From Prasinococcaceae sp. CCMP 1430 (lineage: Eukaryota; Prasinodermophyta; Palmophyllophyceae; Prasinococcales; Prasinococcaceae): DNA of 21,596 nt. The position numbers and the translations under genes are program-made. A model generated the notes under the pieces. That model was not told the DNA's origin, searched no databases, and saw nothing but the letters and a program-made list of their open reading frames with translations. Location: positions 1 to 21,596 of the forward strand of contig RQSC01000535.1 of assembly GCA_013416795.1 (NCBI GenBank). Direction: 5' to 3'. Below are positions 8,321 to 15,962 of this stretch, in pieces (position 1 is the first letter of the stretch; every line of letters begins with the position of its first letter).

Positions 8321-9295
8321 ATGGCGTGGGGGTGGCTGGCGGCGTGCTGGGCGGCGGCGGTCGCCGCGACCGCGTCCGCGTGGTGCGCGGCAGGCGCGGC
8401 AGCCGCGGCCGCGCCGCACGCATTCGACCCCGGGCGCGACAGCTACGCAGAGCAGATCCGCGTTGTGCACGGTCACCCGGTGATCGCGTATGCGATGCAG
8501 CGCTCGGGGAGCAACCTGTGGCTCATGCTGCTGAACGAAGCGTACGGCGTGAAGAACTACGTGGGCGCGCAGCCGCCCCACGCACGGCAGCTGCAGTGCA
8601 GGGGCGACGAGAACACGCCGCTGTGGAAGCACTTTCGGCCATTCGACGACGCAGGCCTCGCAGGGAGTGGCGGCGTCGCACGGCCAGTCGCTCCGACGGC
8701 AGCGGCCATGAGGGGACTGCTGCAAGCGGACATGTGTGAGCATGGGGCAGGCTTCTACAGGCTCTGCGAGGGCGAGCGTTGGGGGAGCGAGCCCACGGTG
8801 CTCGTCATTGAGAAAGCGCTCGGCCCATGGCTGGTCTCCACGCGTGTGCTCTGCCCGAACTGCATCGCGATGGACGCCGCGCAGCCGTGCTCAAATAGGA
8901 TCCCTACAGAGGCGAGTCGAGAGAGCCTGTGGCGGCGCTTCTACACCTTCTGGGGGACGGTGGCGACCTCGGCACGGGGCGCACCTGAGGGCGAGGGTCT
9001 GCGCGTCGTGCGCGTCACGTACGAGTCGCTGCTCTACTCTCCAGAGGGATGCGCCGACGCAGTCGAGCGCGCCTACGAGGCGATCACATCCGCCGCACCA
9101 AAGAGCGGCGCCGCGATGAGGGTGTGCCGCCAATTGCACGGCGGTGGCATGAATGTGCCGAGGTCGGGCACACGCAGTATGGATGCCGTGCGCAACATGG
9201 ACATCGGGGGCGGCTGGAAGCGGTCGTTCTCCCGAGCGCGCGCCGAGGAGATCCTGCACCGCGAGGGCGAGGTCAACTCCACGTGGCCCATCTAG
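8321..9295 (+). CDS. Sulfotransferase-like P-loop protein, secreted or membrane-anchored
   Basis: 324 residues from ATG 8321. The first ~30 residues (MAWGWLAACWAAAVAAT...) are a signal peptide or signal anchor, which decides this start over the longer Arg-rich frame from 7925. VIAYAMQRSGSNLWLMLLNE resembles the 5'-phosphosulfate/P-loop of an algal and bacterial sulfotransferase-like family (consensus roughly R-S-G-T-N-x-L). Also present are the family features W-K-H-F-R (about residue 105), VIEKALGPWLVS, where the family has a K-x-P-x-x-W-x-x-S-like strand, and RVTYESLLYSPE, the typical position before the C-terminal helices. It is the neighbour of the fusion sulfotransferase in the same orientation, 574 bp apart, but the two are not close copies. 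The acceptor is unknown. The family call is from motifs only; a different P-loop kinase-like fold is the alternative. Confidence 0.6.
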   Translation: MAWGWLAACWAAAVAATASAWCAAGAAAAAAPHAFDPGRDSYAEQIRVVHGHPVIAYAMQRSGSNLWLMLLNEAYGVKNYVGAQPPHARQLQCRGDENTPLWKHFRPFDDAGLAGSGGVARPVAPTAAAMRGLLQADMCEHGAGFYRLCEGERWGSEPTVLVIEKALGPWLVSTRVLCPNCIAMDAAQPCSNRIPTEASRESLWRRFYTFWGTVATSARGAPEGEGLRVVRVTYESLLYSPEGCADAVERAYEAITSAAPKSGAAMRVCRQLHGGGMNVPRSGTRSMDAVRNMDIGGGWKRSFSRARAEEILHREGEVNSTWPI

Positions 9296-9339
9296 TAGCG
9301 CTACTGCTTGAAGCAGAGGCTCCTTCCAGTACAAGCGAC

Positions 9340-9362
9340 ACTGTAGTAGGAGTAGCTACAGT
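9340..9362 (+). repeat. 3'-UTR hairpin ACTGTAG / CTACAGT
   Basis: Perfect 7-bp arms (9340-9346, 9356-9362) around a 9-nt loop, just before the TGTAA candidate. A 12-bp palindrome AGTAGCGCTACT overlaps the stop codon at 9294-9305. Confidence 0.5.
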
Positions 9363-9372
9363 CGTGTGCGTG

Positions 9373-9377
9373 TGTAA
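9373..9377 (+). promoter_or_regulatory. Candidate TGTAA polyadenylation signal
   Basis: TGTAA lies 78 bp after the stop at 9295. TGTAA is the usual poly(A) signal of green algae such as Chlamydomonas. Comparable sites follow the AP2 and cyclophilin genes here. Confidence 0.35.
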
Positions 9378-9686
9378 CCGCTGAGCATTGCTTACAACCG
9401 CGTGCTTCATCGCCCGCGGCCGCGGCGACCCCGGTCTCTGCGCTCGAATCCGCCCAATAGACCGGGTCTGTCGTTGGTGATCTCGGACTCCCCCGGTCGT
9501 CAGGCTCCGTCTCTTGGGTTGGGATCGGGACGGGTTCGGGCGAGCGCGCGGGGCGCCTGACATAACAACGGCGGCAAGATCAAAACCTGCCCGCACGCGC
9601 GCGCGCGCGCGCGCGTTTTTGCGCGCTGCGCGCGGGGGGGGGCGGGCGGGCGAGGGCGACGGGCGCCACAGCGGCGCGCGCCGGTG

Positions 9687-9724
9687 GCTCCTGCCACGGC
9701 GCGCACGCGCGCCGTGGCAGGAGC
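9687..9724. repeat. Perfect inverted repeat, 18-bp arms, 2-nt centre
   Basis: GCTCCTGCCACGGCGCGC, then AC, then its exact reverse complement. It is the longest perfect hairpin in the window. It lies about 165 bp before the ATG at 9890, so it falls in the promoter or leader. Confidence 0.9.
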
Positions 9725-9802
9725 GGTGCGCGAGGGGAGGGGTTCACGGGGGGGCCGCCGCGACCAGGTTGAGGGCTCCTCGGGGGAGGGGGGCGCAGGG
9801 GA

Positions 9803-9837
9803 GGCGCGCGCCGCAGCGCGGCGCGCGCCGCCTTTTT
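9803..9837 (+). repeat. Perfect 12-bp-stem GC hairpin followed by T5
   Basis: GGCGCGCGCCGC - AGC - GCGGCGCGCGCC (9803-9829), then GCC and TTTTT (9833-9837). In bacteria this would be an intrinsic terminator, and T5 also stops RNA polymerase III. In this nuclear context its role is unknown. Confidence 0.75.
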
Positions 9838-9889
9838 GGTCTCGGTTTTGGGGTGGGAGGGTGAGGAGCGAGGCGGGGTAGCTCGCGGC

Positions 9890-11347
9890 ATGCCGCGGCA
9901 GCGCAGAGACGGGGGCGCGGGCATGCCGCGCCCGACGCCCGGGTCAGTGGCGGCGATGAGGCGAAGGCGAGCGCTGTACGCCACCGTGGCCGCCGCGGGC
10001 GTCTACGCCGCGTACAAGGCCTACACGCGACGCGAGGCAAACGAGACCTACGTGCGCCTGCGCGCCGCAGTGCGCCGCGCCGCAGAAGCTGTCAACGGGC
10101 TCAGCACGGGCGCGGCGGCGCTCGGCAAGCTCGCGAAGGATGTGGCTGTCTTCCTGGAGTCTGGAGACGACGAGGTGCCCCAAAGTGTCTTGCAGGCGTG
10201 CAAGCTGCTGCAGAGCGATGCCGTTGCAGGCGCAGCGCAGGCCATCGCTGGCGCCGCTGCCCGGGGTACGGCGGCGGCCATGTCGCCCGCCGGCAGTCAC
10301 GACGGCGCCGAGCAGCGGACCGGGGGGGGCCTGCACTCGCTGGTGGACCTAGTCCTCACCAAGGTCTTTTCGGAGCGAGGGGAGAAATTCGCGGCAGCGG
10401 TGTGCGGGCGCGTGGCGCGCGATGCCGCCGAGGTGCTCGCACAGCGCGCCAAGGAGGGCAAGAAGGGTGACGAAGGCCCTACCTTGAAGGCGCTGTATGA
10501 CGGCTTGGTGGCGTGGTCCGAGCGACCCGCCTCTCAGCATCTCGTGGCGACGTGTGCTGCAACCTTCGCGAGGTCGGCGACTGAGGTGTACATGGCCAAG
10601 TCATCGCGCCAAGGGGAGTACGCGCACATGCTCGATGCCGTCGCGGAGAATCCGCACCGCCGCGAGGTGGTCGTGGACATGGTGGAAACCGCGTGCCGCG
10701 TGGCGGTGAATGCGTTCAGGGAGGCCACGAGACCACACACGCCCGCTGCCGTCAGGTACAAGTATGCGGCGCGCGCGCGCGAGGCCGAGGCGGAGGCGGA
10801 GGCGCGGGCGAAAGACACGGAAGCGGAGCGTGCGGGGGCGGCAGTGGATGCGGCTTCATCCGTCGAGGGCGGCACTGATGGCGGGCGGCGAACGGGCGAC
10901 GCCGAGGAAGGGTCGGGCCCGCCGACGCCAGACCACTTCGACATCGTCACCCCGGGGGCGAGGAAGCAACGGCAACCGCAGTGGGCGAACGACGCGGGAG
11001 GAGAGCTTGCCGCGGGCGGCGGCTTGGCTGCCGCAGCGGCGGCGCTCCTTGGCCGCACTAGCGGCGATGGCGGCGACAGCTTCGTGGTGACAGAGCTTTC
11101 CAAGGTCCTGCCCTTGCTCGCCAAGCCCGAGCACCGACGCCTCGTGAAAGATGTGACCAGCGCGGCCACCGGGGAGGTATATCGCTCTATGGTTCATGGC
11201 AGCCGCCTCAGCCGCACCGAGCGCCGCGTGGCGTCGGACCCGGTGGGCTCGGTCGCCTACCAGGCTAGCCGGCTCGCGAGCAGGGCGATGGTATGCGTCA
11301 CGACGGGCCTCACCGTGCTGCTGTACGCGGTGACTGGGCCGGCGTAG
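9890..11347 (+). CDS. PHLOEM PROTEIN 2-LIKE A10-like protein, N-terminal membrane anchor
   Basis: 485 residues from ATG 9890; in-frame ATGs at 9923 and 9956 are alternatives, and the 9956 one (MRRRRALYATVAAAGVYAAYKAY) best mirrors the Arg-rich start plus single hydrophobic segment of plant PP2-A10-like proteins. Matching blocks are DEVPQSVLQACKLLQSD (about residues 93-109, plant DEIPxSLxQLxKL), a LVDLVLTKVFSERGEKF block (plant EKLFSEAGTGF), ATFARSATEVYMAK, and a C-terminal LAKPEHRRLVKDVTSAATGEVYRS. A Glu/Ala/Arg-rich insert (about 295-325) is low-complexity and likely coiled or disordered. The C-terminus ends in a hydrophobic stretch. The plant family is named after a phloem lectin but lacks the lectin domain; its biochemical role is not established. 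No intron is needed. The assignment is from remembered plant sequence blocks. Confidence 0.55.
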   Translation: MPRQRRDGGAGMPRPTPGSVAAMRRRRALYATVAAAGVYAAYKAYTRREANETYVRLRAAVRRAAEAVNGLSTGAAALGKLAKDVAVFLESGDDEVPQSVLQACKLLQSDAVAGAAQAIAGAAARGTAAAMSPAGSHDGAEQRTGGGLHSLVDLVLTKVFSERGEKFAAAVCGRVARDAAEVLAQRAKEGKKGDEGPTLKALYDGLVAWSERPASQHLVATCAATFARSATEVYMAKSSRQGEYAHMLDAVAENPHRREVVVDMVETACRVAVNAFREATRPHTPAAVRYKYAARAREAEAEAEARAKDTEAERAGAAVDAASSVEGGTDGGRRTGDAEEGSGPPTPDHFDIVTPGARKQRQPQWANDAGGELAAGGGLAAAAAALLGRTSGDGGDSFVVTELSKVLPLLAKPEHRRLVKDVTSAATGEVYRSMVHGSRLSRTERRVASDPVGSVAYQASRLASRAMVCVTTGLTVLLYAVTGPA

Positions 11348-11502
11348 GCCCGTCGGCCGGCGCCAGCCTGTGAGGCCTTCTAGCATTCATGTAGAGACTA
11401 CTGTACGATATGCACACGCGACTCCATCTTCTAATTTTAAGCCGGTGTTGTGCCCCCCTCCCAGTCTCCTCGCGCGGGTGCTGCCCAACGGGGCATTCCT
11501 CG

Positions 11503-11538
11503 CCCGCGGCGCCCGCGGCGCCCGCGGCGCCCGCGGCG
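11503..11538 (+). repeat. Four exact copies of CCCGCGGCG
   Basis: Perfect 9-bp minisatellite, 36 bp, about 155 bp after the preceding stop and 210 bp before the TATA-like box. It is in no supported coding sequence. Confidence 0.9.
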
Positions 11539-11749
11539 ATGCACTGACCGGCAAGGTGCAGGATGCGACCAACCTGTCGGGAGTCCAAAGCTCGCCGTCC
11601 CCCCCATCATCCGCCCGCCGTGTGCCGCGGGCGCACGCACGCGCACGCAGCCGGCGCCCCTTCGGAAGCGCCACGCCACCTGTCCTGCACTTTGTACCAT
11701 CAGATGGTATTTTCGGCTCTCGTTTGCAAACCAGTAAGGGTTTTATGCT

Positions 11750-11756
11750 TATATAG
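11750..11756 (+). promoter_or_regulatory. TATA-like box of the AP2 gene
   Basis: TATATAG within TTATGCTTATATAGGGTC is the clearest TATA match in this GC-rich window. Transcription would start near 11780, giving a leader of about 240 nt to ATG 12019 and excluding the open frame upstream of it (11563 onward) from the protein. Confidence 0.5.
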
Positions 11757-11791
11757 GGTCTACAATTGGCGTCTCACCGCCGCGCTGGAGC

Positions 11792-12046
11792 ATGCGGGGT
11801 CGCCGCGGCGTCGGATCCGCGCGGGCGCCCTCGGTTTCCGCGGGGCAACTCCGCGAATCCAAGGCGCCCCGCACGCACGCACACACGATCTCCGCCAACC
11901 ACGCGCGAGCGGCACCAGGAAGAGGGCGAGCGGCGTGCGCGCCCCGCGCGCCGGCGGCGAGGAGGCGGCTAAGAGCAGCGCTCGGCCCCCGTCACCGTTC
12001 GGGCGTTCCAGCAGCTCCATGGCGCCGCACCGCGTCGACAAGGTGA
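11792..12046 (+). other. Upstream ORF overlapping the AP2 start codon
   Basis: First ATG after the TATA-like box, 84 codons, in a different frame, with its stop (TGA 12044-12046) beyond the AP2 ATG at 12019. The peptide is Arg/Ala-rich with no domain. If the leader is unspliced, ribosomes would meet it first and it would lower AP2 translation. A leader intron could remove it instead. Confidence 0.35.
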
Positions 12047-14253
12047 CGCGCCGATGGGAGAGCCACATCTGGCACGACAAACGCCAGTGTTACCTGGGCT
12101 CTTTCGACACGGAGGAGGACGCGGCGGTGGCCTACGACCAGGGCGCGCTCAGGCTGAAGGGGCGCGAAAAGGCGGCGCTGAACTTCCCGGAGCGCGACTA
12201 CTCCGAGTTCGAGCGCGAGACCCAGGGCATGGGAGCGGAGGAGGCGATCGCCCACCTGCGCCGCGCGTCGTCGGGCTTCTGTCGCGGGCAGGCTAAGTTC
12301 CGCGGCGTGAGCTTCCGCCCCGCCACGAAGAGGTGGGAGGCCCGCATGTCGGGCATCACGAGCCGGAAGTACACCTACCTGGGCACCTACGATTCGGCCG
12401 CGGAGGCCGCAGCGGCGTACGACCGCGCCGCGATCGCGTGCAAGGGCAAGGAGGCAATGACCAACTTCGCCATCTCGAACTACTCGGAGGAGCTGGGGGC
12501 GCTGGCAGCGGCGTCCAAGTCGAGCCTCCGCAGCAACGATGGCAGGCCCTCCCGCGCAACGGTGGCCGCGCTGAATGCCATGTCCGCGGATTACTTCGAC
12601 AAGGAGGCCGAGCGCAAGCGCAAGGTCGCAGCGTCTACCCCCGAGAGCGCGCGCAAGCGTAGGAGGAGGCAAGCGGAGGAGCGGAAACGCGCGGGCATCG
12701 CGCGAGGCGCAGGCGCCTTTGGAGCGTTCGGCGGCATCAACAGGGATGGAGGGGCCTTTCGTCTTCAGGAGTCGCCCCGGCGTGGGCACGCGCATGGAGT
12801 TGAGTCGCAGCGACAAGCGGGTGAGTTGCACGCTGGCGGCGGGCTCGTCCACAACCCCTTCGGCGGCAGCGCCGGAGCGAATGTGCTGCAGCCGAGCGCG
12901 CGCGTCAACCTGAACGCTGCTTTCGATCAGGGAGGCAACCCGGCCAGCCCACGCCGCCTGCTGTCGTACTCGAGCGCACCTCCTCCTTACCAGCAGCTGC
13001 TGGCGGCGACGCTGCCCATTCTGGGCTCGCCGGTGGCGCCCCACGGCGGGATGCCCTTCACGCAGGCGCATGTCGCGGCGACTCTGCTGCTGACCCCGCC
13101 GGGACACGGCGACCCCGTCACCGACGAGAATCGAGGACCGCTGAGCGCTAACATTATACGCCACGAGGGTGCGGGTGCACACCTCGGGATGCCACCTGGA
13201 AATGCTGCCGCACAGGCTAAGGCGAAGCGCCGCTCGTCCATCGAGCTTTTCCCCGCGGCGAACGCCGCCTTGCACGGCCCAGAGCGCGACGGCAACGGCG
13301 TGTTGCCACCGTCTGGAAGCGAATCACCGGTGCCCCATCTGTCAGACCATTCCACGGGATGCGGGGGGGGGGCTGCCGAAATGCAGCAGCCGAGCGCCTT
13401 CGCCGAGGTCTCGCCGATTCCGGTGACACCAGCGGATCACCAACCACCTCACGACCGACCTGGTTTTGGTGGCGATGCCCAGCAGGGCGCTACGAACGCT
13501 GGTGGCAGTGGGCGCCGTGGTAATGCTTGTGCAGCTGCCGCCGAGCAGCCCGTGCCCGTGGTCTGGGACGAGCTCTTCCAAGCCGGGGGCGGAAGCGGGA
13601 ACGCGCCCCAGCCGGGCACCGCAAGGAGCGCCGCGAGTGCGGGGGATGGCGGCCGCGCAGATGCCAACGCCAACGACAGTCTGCGCTTGCCCGGGGACGC
13701 CTCGCTGCGCTCGCTGCGCTCGCTGCAGAGCCTGCGGCACCTGAGCTCAAGCTTCCAGGAAAGTCAATTTTCAAAGCTCTTCCCGCGCGAAAGCAGCAAA
13801 AGCCTCATGATGGGAGTCGATGCCACCGCGTTCGAAGAAACGCTGCGCGTTTGGCAGGACAACGCGGATGAGATGAAGACCCCGCTCCCCGGCCAGCGCG
13901 CCTCAGCGACGAACGCGGCGACGCCAGGGGCGCCGCCGGCTGCAAGGCAAGCGACCAGTGGCGCGAGGGCAGGCACGCAGGCGACGGGCGAGGACTCGAC
14001 CCCAGCCCCAACGACTGCGATATCCGGCGCGCATACCAACGCGAAGACTCCCGCAGACCTCCTGGTGAGGCCGACCCCCTTTCGTGCCGTTCCGAGCGGG
14101 CGCAAGCTCGGCGCGATCCCGAATGCCGATGAGATTGGCTCCGCTGTTCAAGCGTGGGGCGAGACCCCGGGAGCCTTGCGCACGCCGTCCTCACTCAGGG
14201 ATCTGCTGCGAGTGTTCGAGGCGGAGGGCACTGCTGCTGAAGAGCGCGGATGA
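12019..14253 (+). CDS. Two-AP2-domain transcription factor (ANT/WRI1-type)
   Basis: 744 residues from ATG 12019. Residues ~4-57 form a first AP2 domain (RWESHIWHDKRQCYLGSFDTEEDAA, then AYDQGALRLKG and NFPERDY). LRRASSGFCRG (80-90) is the linker conserved in plant AINTEGUMENTA/WRINKLED1 proteins. Residues ~93-152 form the second, complete AP2 domain beginning KFRGVSF. AP2 domains bind GC-rich DNA through a three-stranded sheet, so this should be a nuclear regulator. A basic run at about 197-225 (RKRKV ... ARKRRRRQAEERKR) is a likely nuclear signal. The remaining ~500 residues are low-complexity and probably disordered, with LRSLRSLQSLRHLSSS near 563-578 and two similar short segments ending K/R-TP near the C-terminus. 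The first AP2 domain lacks the opening Y-R-G-V strand: either the true start is in an unseen exon or the domain is degenerate. Confidence 0.8.
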   Translation: MAPHRVDKVTRRWESHIWHDKRQCYLGSFDTEEDAAVAYDQGALRLKGREKAALNFPERDYSEFERETQGMGAEEAIAHLRRASSGFCRGQAKFRGVSFRPATKRWEARMSGITSRKYTYLGTYDSAAEAAAAYDRAAIACKGKEAMTNFAISNYSEELGALAAASKSSLRSNDGRPSRATVAALNAMSADYFDKEAERKRKVAASTPESARKRRRRQAEERKRAGIARGAGAFGAFGGINRDGGAFRLQESPRRGHAHGVESQRQAGELHAGGGLVHNPFGGSAGANVLQPSARVNLNAAFDQGGNPASPRRLLSYSSAPPPYQQLLAATLPILGSPVAPHGGMPFTQAHVAATLLLTPPGHGDPVTDENRGPLSANIIRHEGAGAHLGMPPGNAAAQAKAKRRSSIELFPAANAALHGPERDGNGVLPPSGSESPVPHLSDHSTGCGGGAAEMQQPSAFAEVSPIPVTPADHQPPHDRPGFGGDAQQGATNAGGSGRRGNACAAAAEQPVPVVWDELFQAGGGSGNAPQPGTARSAASAGDGGRADANANDSLRLPGDASLRSLRSLQSLRHLSSSFQESQFSKLFPRESSKSLMMGVDATAFEETLRVWQDNADEMKTPLPGQRASATNAATPGAPPAARQATSGARAGTQATGEDSTPAPTTAISGAHTNAKTPADLLVRPTPFRAVPSGRKLGAIPNADEIGSAVQAWGETPGALRTPSSLRDLLRVFEAEGTAAEERG

Positions 14254-14411
14254 GGAGAAGTGGGCACGCCGTGCACCGGTGTACTAAATCATGGAGACAC
14301 AGATGCTCGCGTGCCGTCGCATGATATATCGAGCGAGAGTTGCCGCGAGCGCACGAGCGAGGCGCGCGGGTCTTATTATGGTGTCGAAAGCAAATATATG
14401 CCCGCGCCCGC

Positions 14412-14416
14412 TGTAA
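14412..14416 (+). promoter_or_regulatory. Candidate TGTAA polyadenylation signal of the AP2 gene
   Basis: TGTAA within GCTGTAAAATG, 159 bp after the AP2 stop, in an AT-richer 3' flank (14254-14420). This end converges with the minus-strand frame that stops at 14496. Confidence 0.3.
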
Positions 14417-14495
14417 AATGTCGACCACTCGATGCACCCGCCCCAACATCGCCCACTCTCTGGGTCGGCGCGTGCCGAGGCACTACTCGCCACCT

Positions 14496-15273
14496 CTAGC
14501 CGGAGGCAGGCTCGCCGCCCGCGTCAGGCGCAAGCATTGCGGCCAGGCCGTCGCCGAAGTCTAGAGCGACAGAGCCATCGATGGAGCGGGATGCCATCGC
14601 ATATCCGTCCTGGGCGAGGGCCTCTGCCACCTCTGTCATCGCCGCGTCGTCAAAGCCCCAGTTCGGCTGGACTAGCAGGGTGGCGGTGCCGAGCTCATGG
14701 TCCGCGGCGGCGTCAACCACGCCAGAGGCACCGGGGTCTCGGCACGCTTGCATCCGGCGCGTGCGGAGTGTCGGGTACGGTAGGTGATCGAAGGTGAGCG
14801 CAACAAGGTTGCCATCCACCAGTTTATCGTCGCGATTTCCATCGGCTTCGCCCTCAACGCCGCCGCTGCTGCGCTCTTCGCCGGAGGACCGCCCGATCGC
14901 TTCGATAACCCAAGATGGAGCCTCAAGCTGGCGCTCGTCTTCCAGGCGGCCATCTTCCCGGCGCTGTGCGCGCTTTCTTTTTGTAGTGTCTGTGTCCAGT
15001 CTTGGTGTCGGTGATGACTAGGTCCGTGCGCAAGTCAGTGGGCTGGCCATTTTCGTCAGTACCGAACGAGTACTCAAACGAGTCGCTGGAGCTGGGGCCT
15101 TTGGTGTGCACGTGGTAGCCGGTGCGGCGAGCGACCTTCGCGAAGATGCGCACGAAGCGGTTATGGCGGTAGGTGCGCTCTCCAGCTGTCGACGTGCAGA
15201 CCGTGGCGTGGGCGCCGTTGATGCCTGCTGCGGAGTGGCACGAAGGAGCGTGTGACAACACTGAACGACGCAC
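14496..15273 (-). pseudogene. Frameshifted ORF pair, resembling a non-LTR retroelement C-terminus
   Basis: Two overlapping minus-strand frames read like one protein. Frame A (15273-14923) contains GAHATVCTSTAGERTYRHN followed by FVRIFAKVARRTGYHV and DLRTDLVITD. This order (Cys/His pair, R-H-N, helix, then a D-L-x-x-D-L strand) resembles the tail found after the reverse transcriptase in many algal and protist LINE-like elements. Frame B is open from 15017 to the TAG at 14496-14498, has mostly GC-ending codons and balanced acidic content (ATLLVQPNWGFDDAAMTEVA), but no ATG in its upstream part. The frames would join by a one-base shift near the A5 run (plus strand T5, 14978-14982). I do not recognise frame B; resemblances to NDP-kinase-like or deacetylase-like strings are too short to use. 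No reverse transcriptase or repeat borders are seen, so it is a fragment at best. Confidence 0.35.
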
Positions 15274-15694
15274 TTACGTCGCAAGACCGGCGCAAGCGTG
15301 CGCTCATTTGAGGGACCGCCTGGCGCGCTTCACGTTCCAGACAGAGAAACAGAGAGGGCCGTCGGGATCCTTTTCGCGGAACTGCGCGCGCGAATCGCGC
15401 CCGTAATCACGCGGTCCCCGCGCTCGCGCGCGCCACCTGCTACCTCGCGCGACGGCCCTGGTGGTCCAATCGAATGAACCCGTCGGCATCCGGGCCGTGC
15501 CCCAGCCACAACCTGGCGAGATGGCGGACGGGGATCCAAAAAGCGCATGCAAGTCGTTGAGCAGAACGTGTCCATCACATTGCACGTGCACATTCGCATG
15601 CGTTTTGACGTCTCGGTGTTTTTTTTTGCGCGCGCGCGAAGCGACAGCGACAGCGACGGGGCGAGCCGCTGCGTGCCGCGCGCGGGCGCGGGTG

Positions 15695-15767
15695 CGGCGG
15701 CGCCACTCGGCGCACGCCAGGCGACGAGGCGCGTGCGTCCTGCCGACTTGTGCTCAACTCGCGCTCG

Positions 15768-15802
<35 letters not shown>

Positions 15803-15962
15803 GCTTCCTTCTGCGGCGCCATTCGCGTGCGGTGTGCGTGCGATCGCGGCGCCGCCGGCATTTTCGCGCGCGCTCGCGCGCGTGCAGGGCAGGGCAGGGC
15901 AGGGCGGGAGCCGCGTCGTGTGGGCGCAGCCGCGGCGGCGCCACTCGGCGCACGCCAGGCGA
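15695..15962 (+). repeat. Direct repeat of a leader segment (30 bp exact, 238 bp apart)
   Basis: Copies 15695-15724 and 15933-15962 are identical over 30 bp (CGGCGGCGCCACTCGGCGCA... ending CCAGGCGA). Similarity continues past both (four differing bases, then GCGCGTGCGT, then scattered matches up to CTCGCCCC), and loosely upstream (AGCCGC.. and T-run plus GCGCGC). A segment of roughly 80-140 bp seems duplicated. Confidence 0.8.
15768..15800 (+). repeat. Poly(C) homopolymer, 33 nt
   Basis: Uninterrupted C run followed by GGG, between the two leader copies. Its length is likely variable and poorly sequenced. It is open in the downstream gene's frame (a proline run), but no ATG precedes it in that frame, so I exclude it from the protein. 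Confidence 0.9.

Larger units (their letters stand above)
9296..9889. other. Intergenic region with hairpins, upstream of the PP2-A10-like gene
   Basis: It contains the 3' end of the preceding gene, a CCAAT-like element in GCCCAATAG (about 9451-9459), an alternating CG tract ending in T5 (9596-9620), G-rich runs around 9633-9655 and two perfect hairpins listed separately. No tRNA or recognisable ncRNA could be folded by eye. The frames through it are low-complexity. Confidence 0.5.
11348..12018. other. Intergenic region and leader of the AP2 gene
   Basis: Just after the PP2-A10-like stop lies GTAG-AGA-CTAC (11392-11402). From 11503 there are four 9-bp tandem repeats. An AT-richer block (11690-11770) carries a TATA-like box. 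The rest is GC-rich leader containing an upstream ORF. No conserved protein is seen in frames that cross the region. Confidence 0.5.

Noticed and set aside
9440-9452. B-box-like GCTCGAATCCGCC
   Set aside because: No cloverleaf could be folded around it and no A box lies at the right distance.
4987-9470. Shared 12-mer AGACCGGGTCTG at 4987-4998 and 9459-9470
   Set aside because: Symmetric and upstream of two genes, but chance sharing of 12-mers is expected many times in a GC-biased 21-kb window.
541-9620. Alternating CG tracts (about 541-563, 8225-8243, 9596-9615) as special elements
   Set aside because: Such tracts recur throughout non-coding parts of this GC-rich sequence. They could adopt Z-DNA but nothing ties them to a function.
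14784-15014. Plus-strand hydrophobic frame (HQFIVAISIGFALNAAAAALF...)
   Set aside because: It lies antisense to a minus-strand frame with better codon character, has no ATG, and hydrophobic shadows are expected opposite Asp/Glu/Ser-rich coding sequence.
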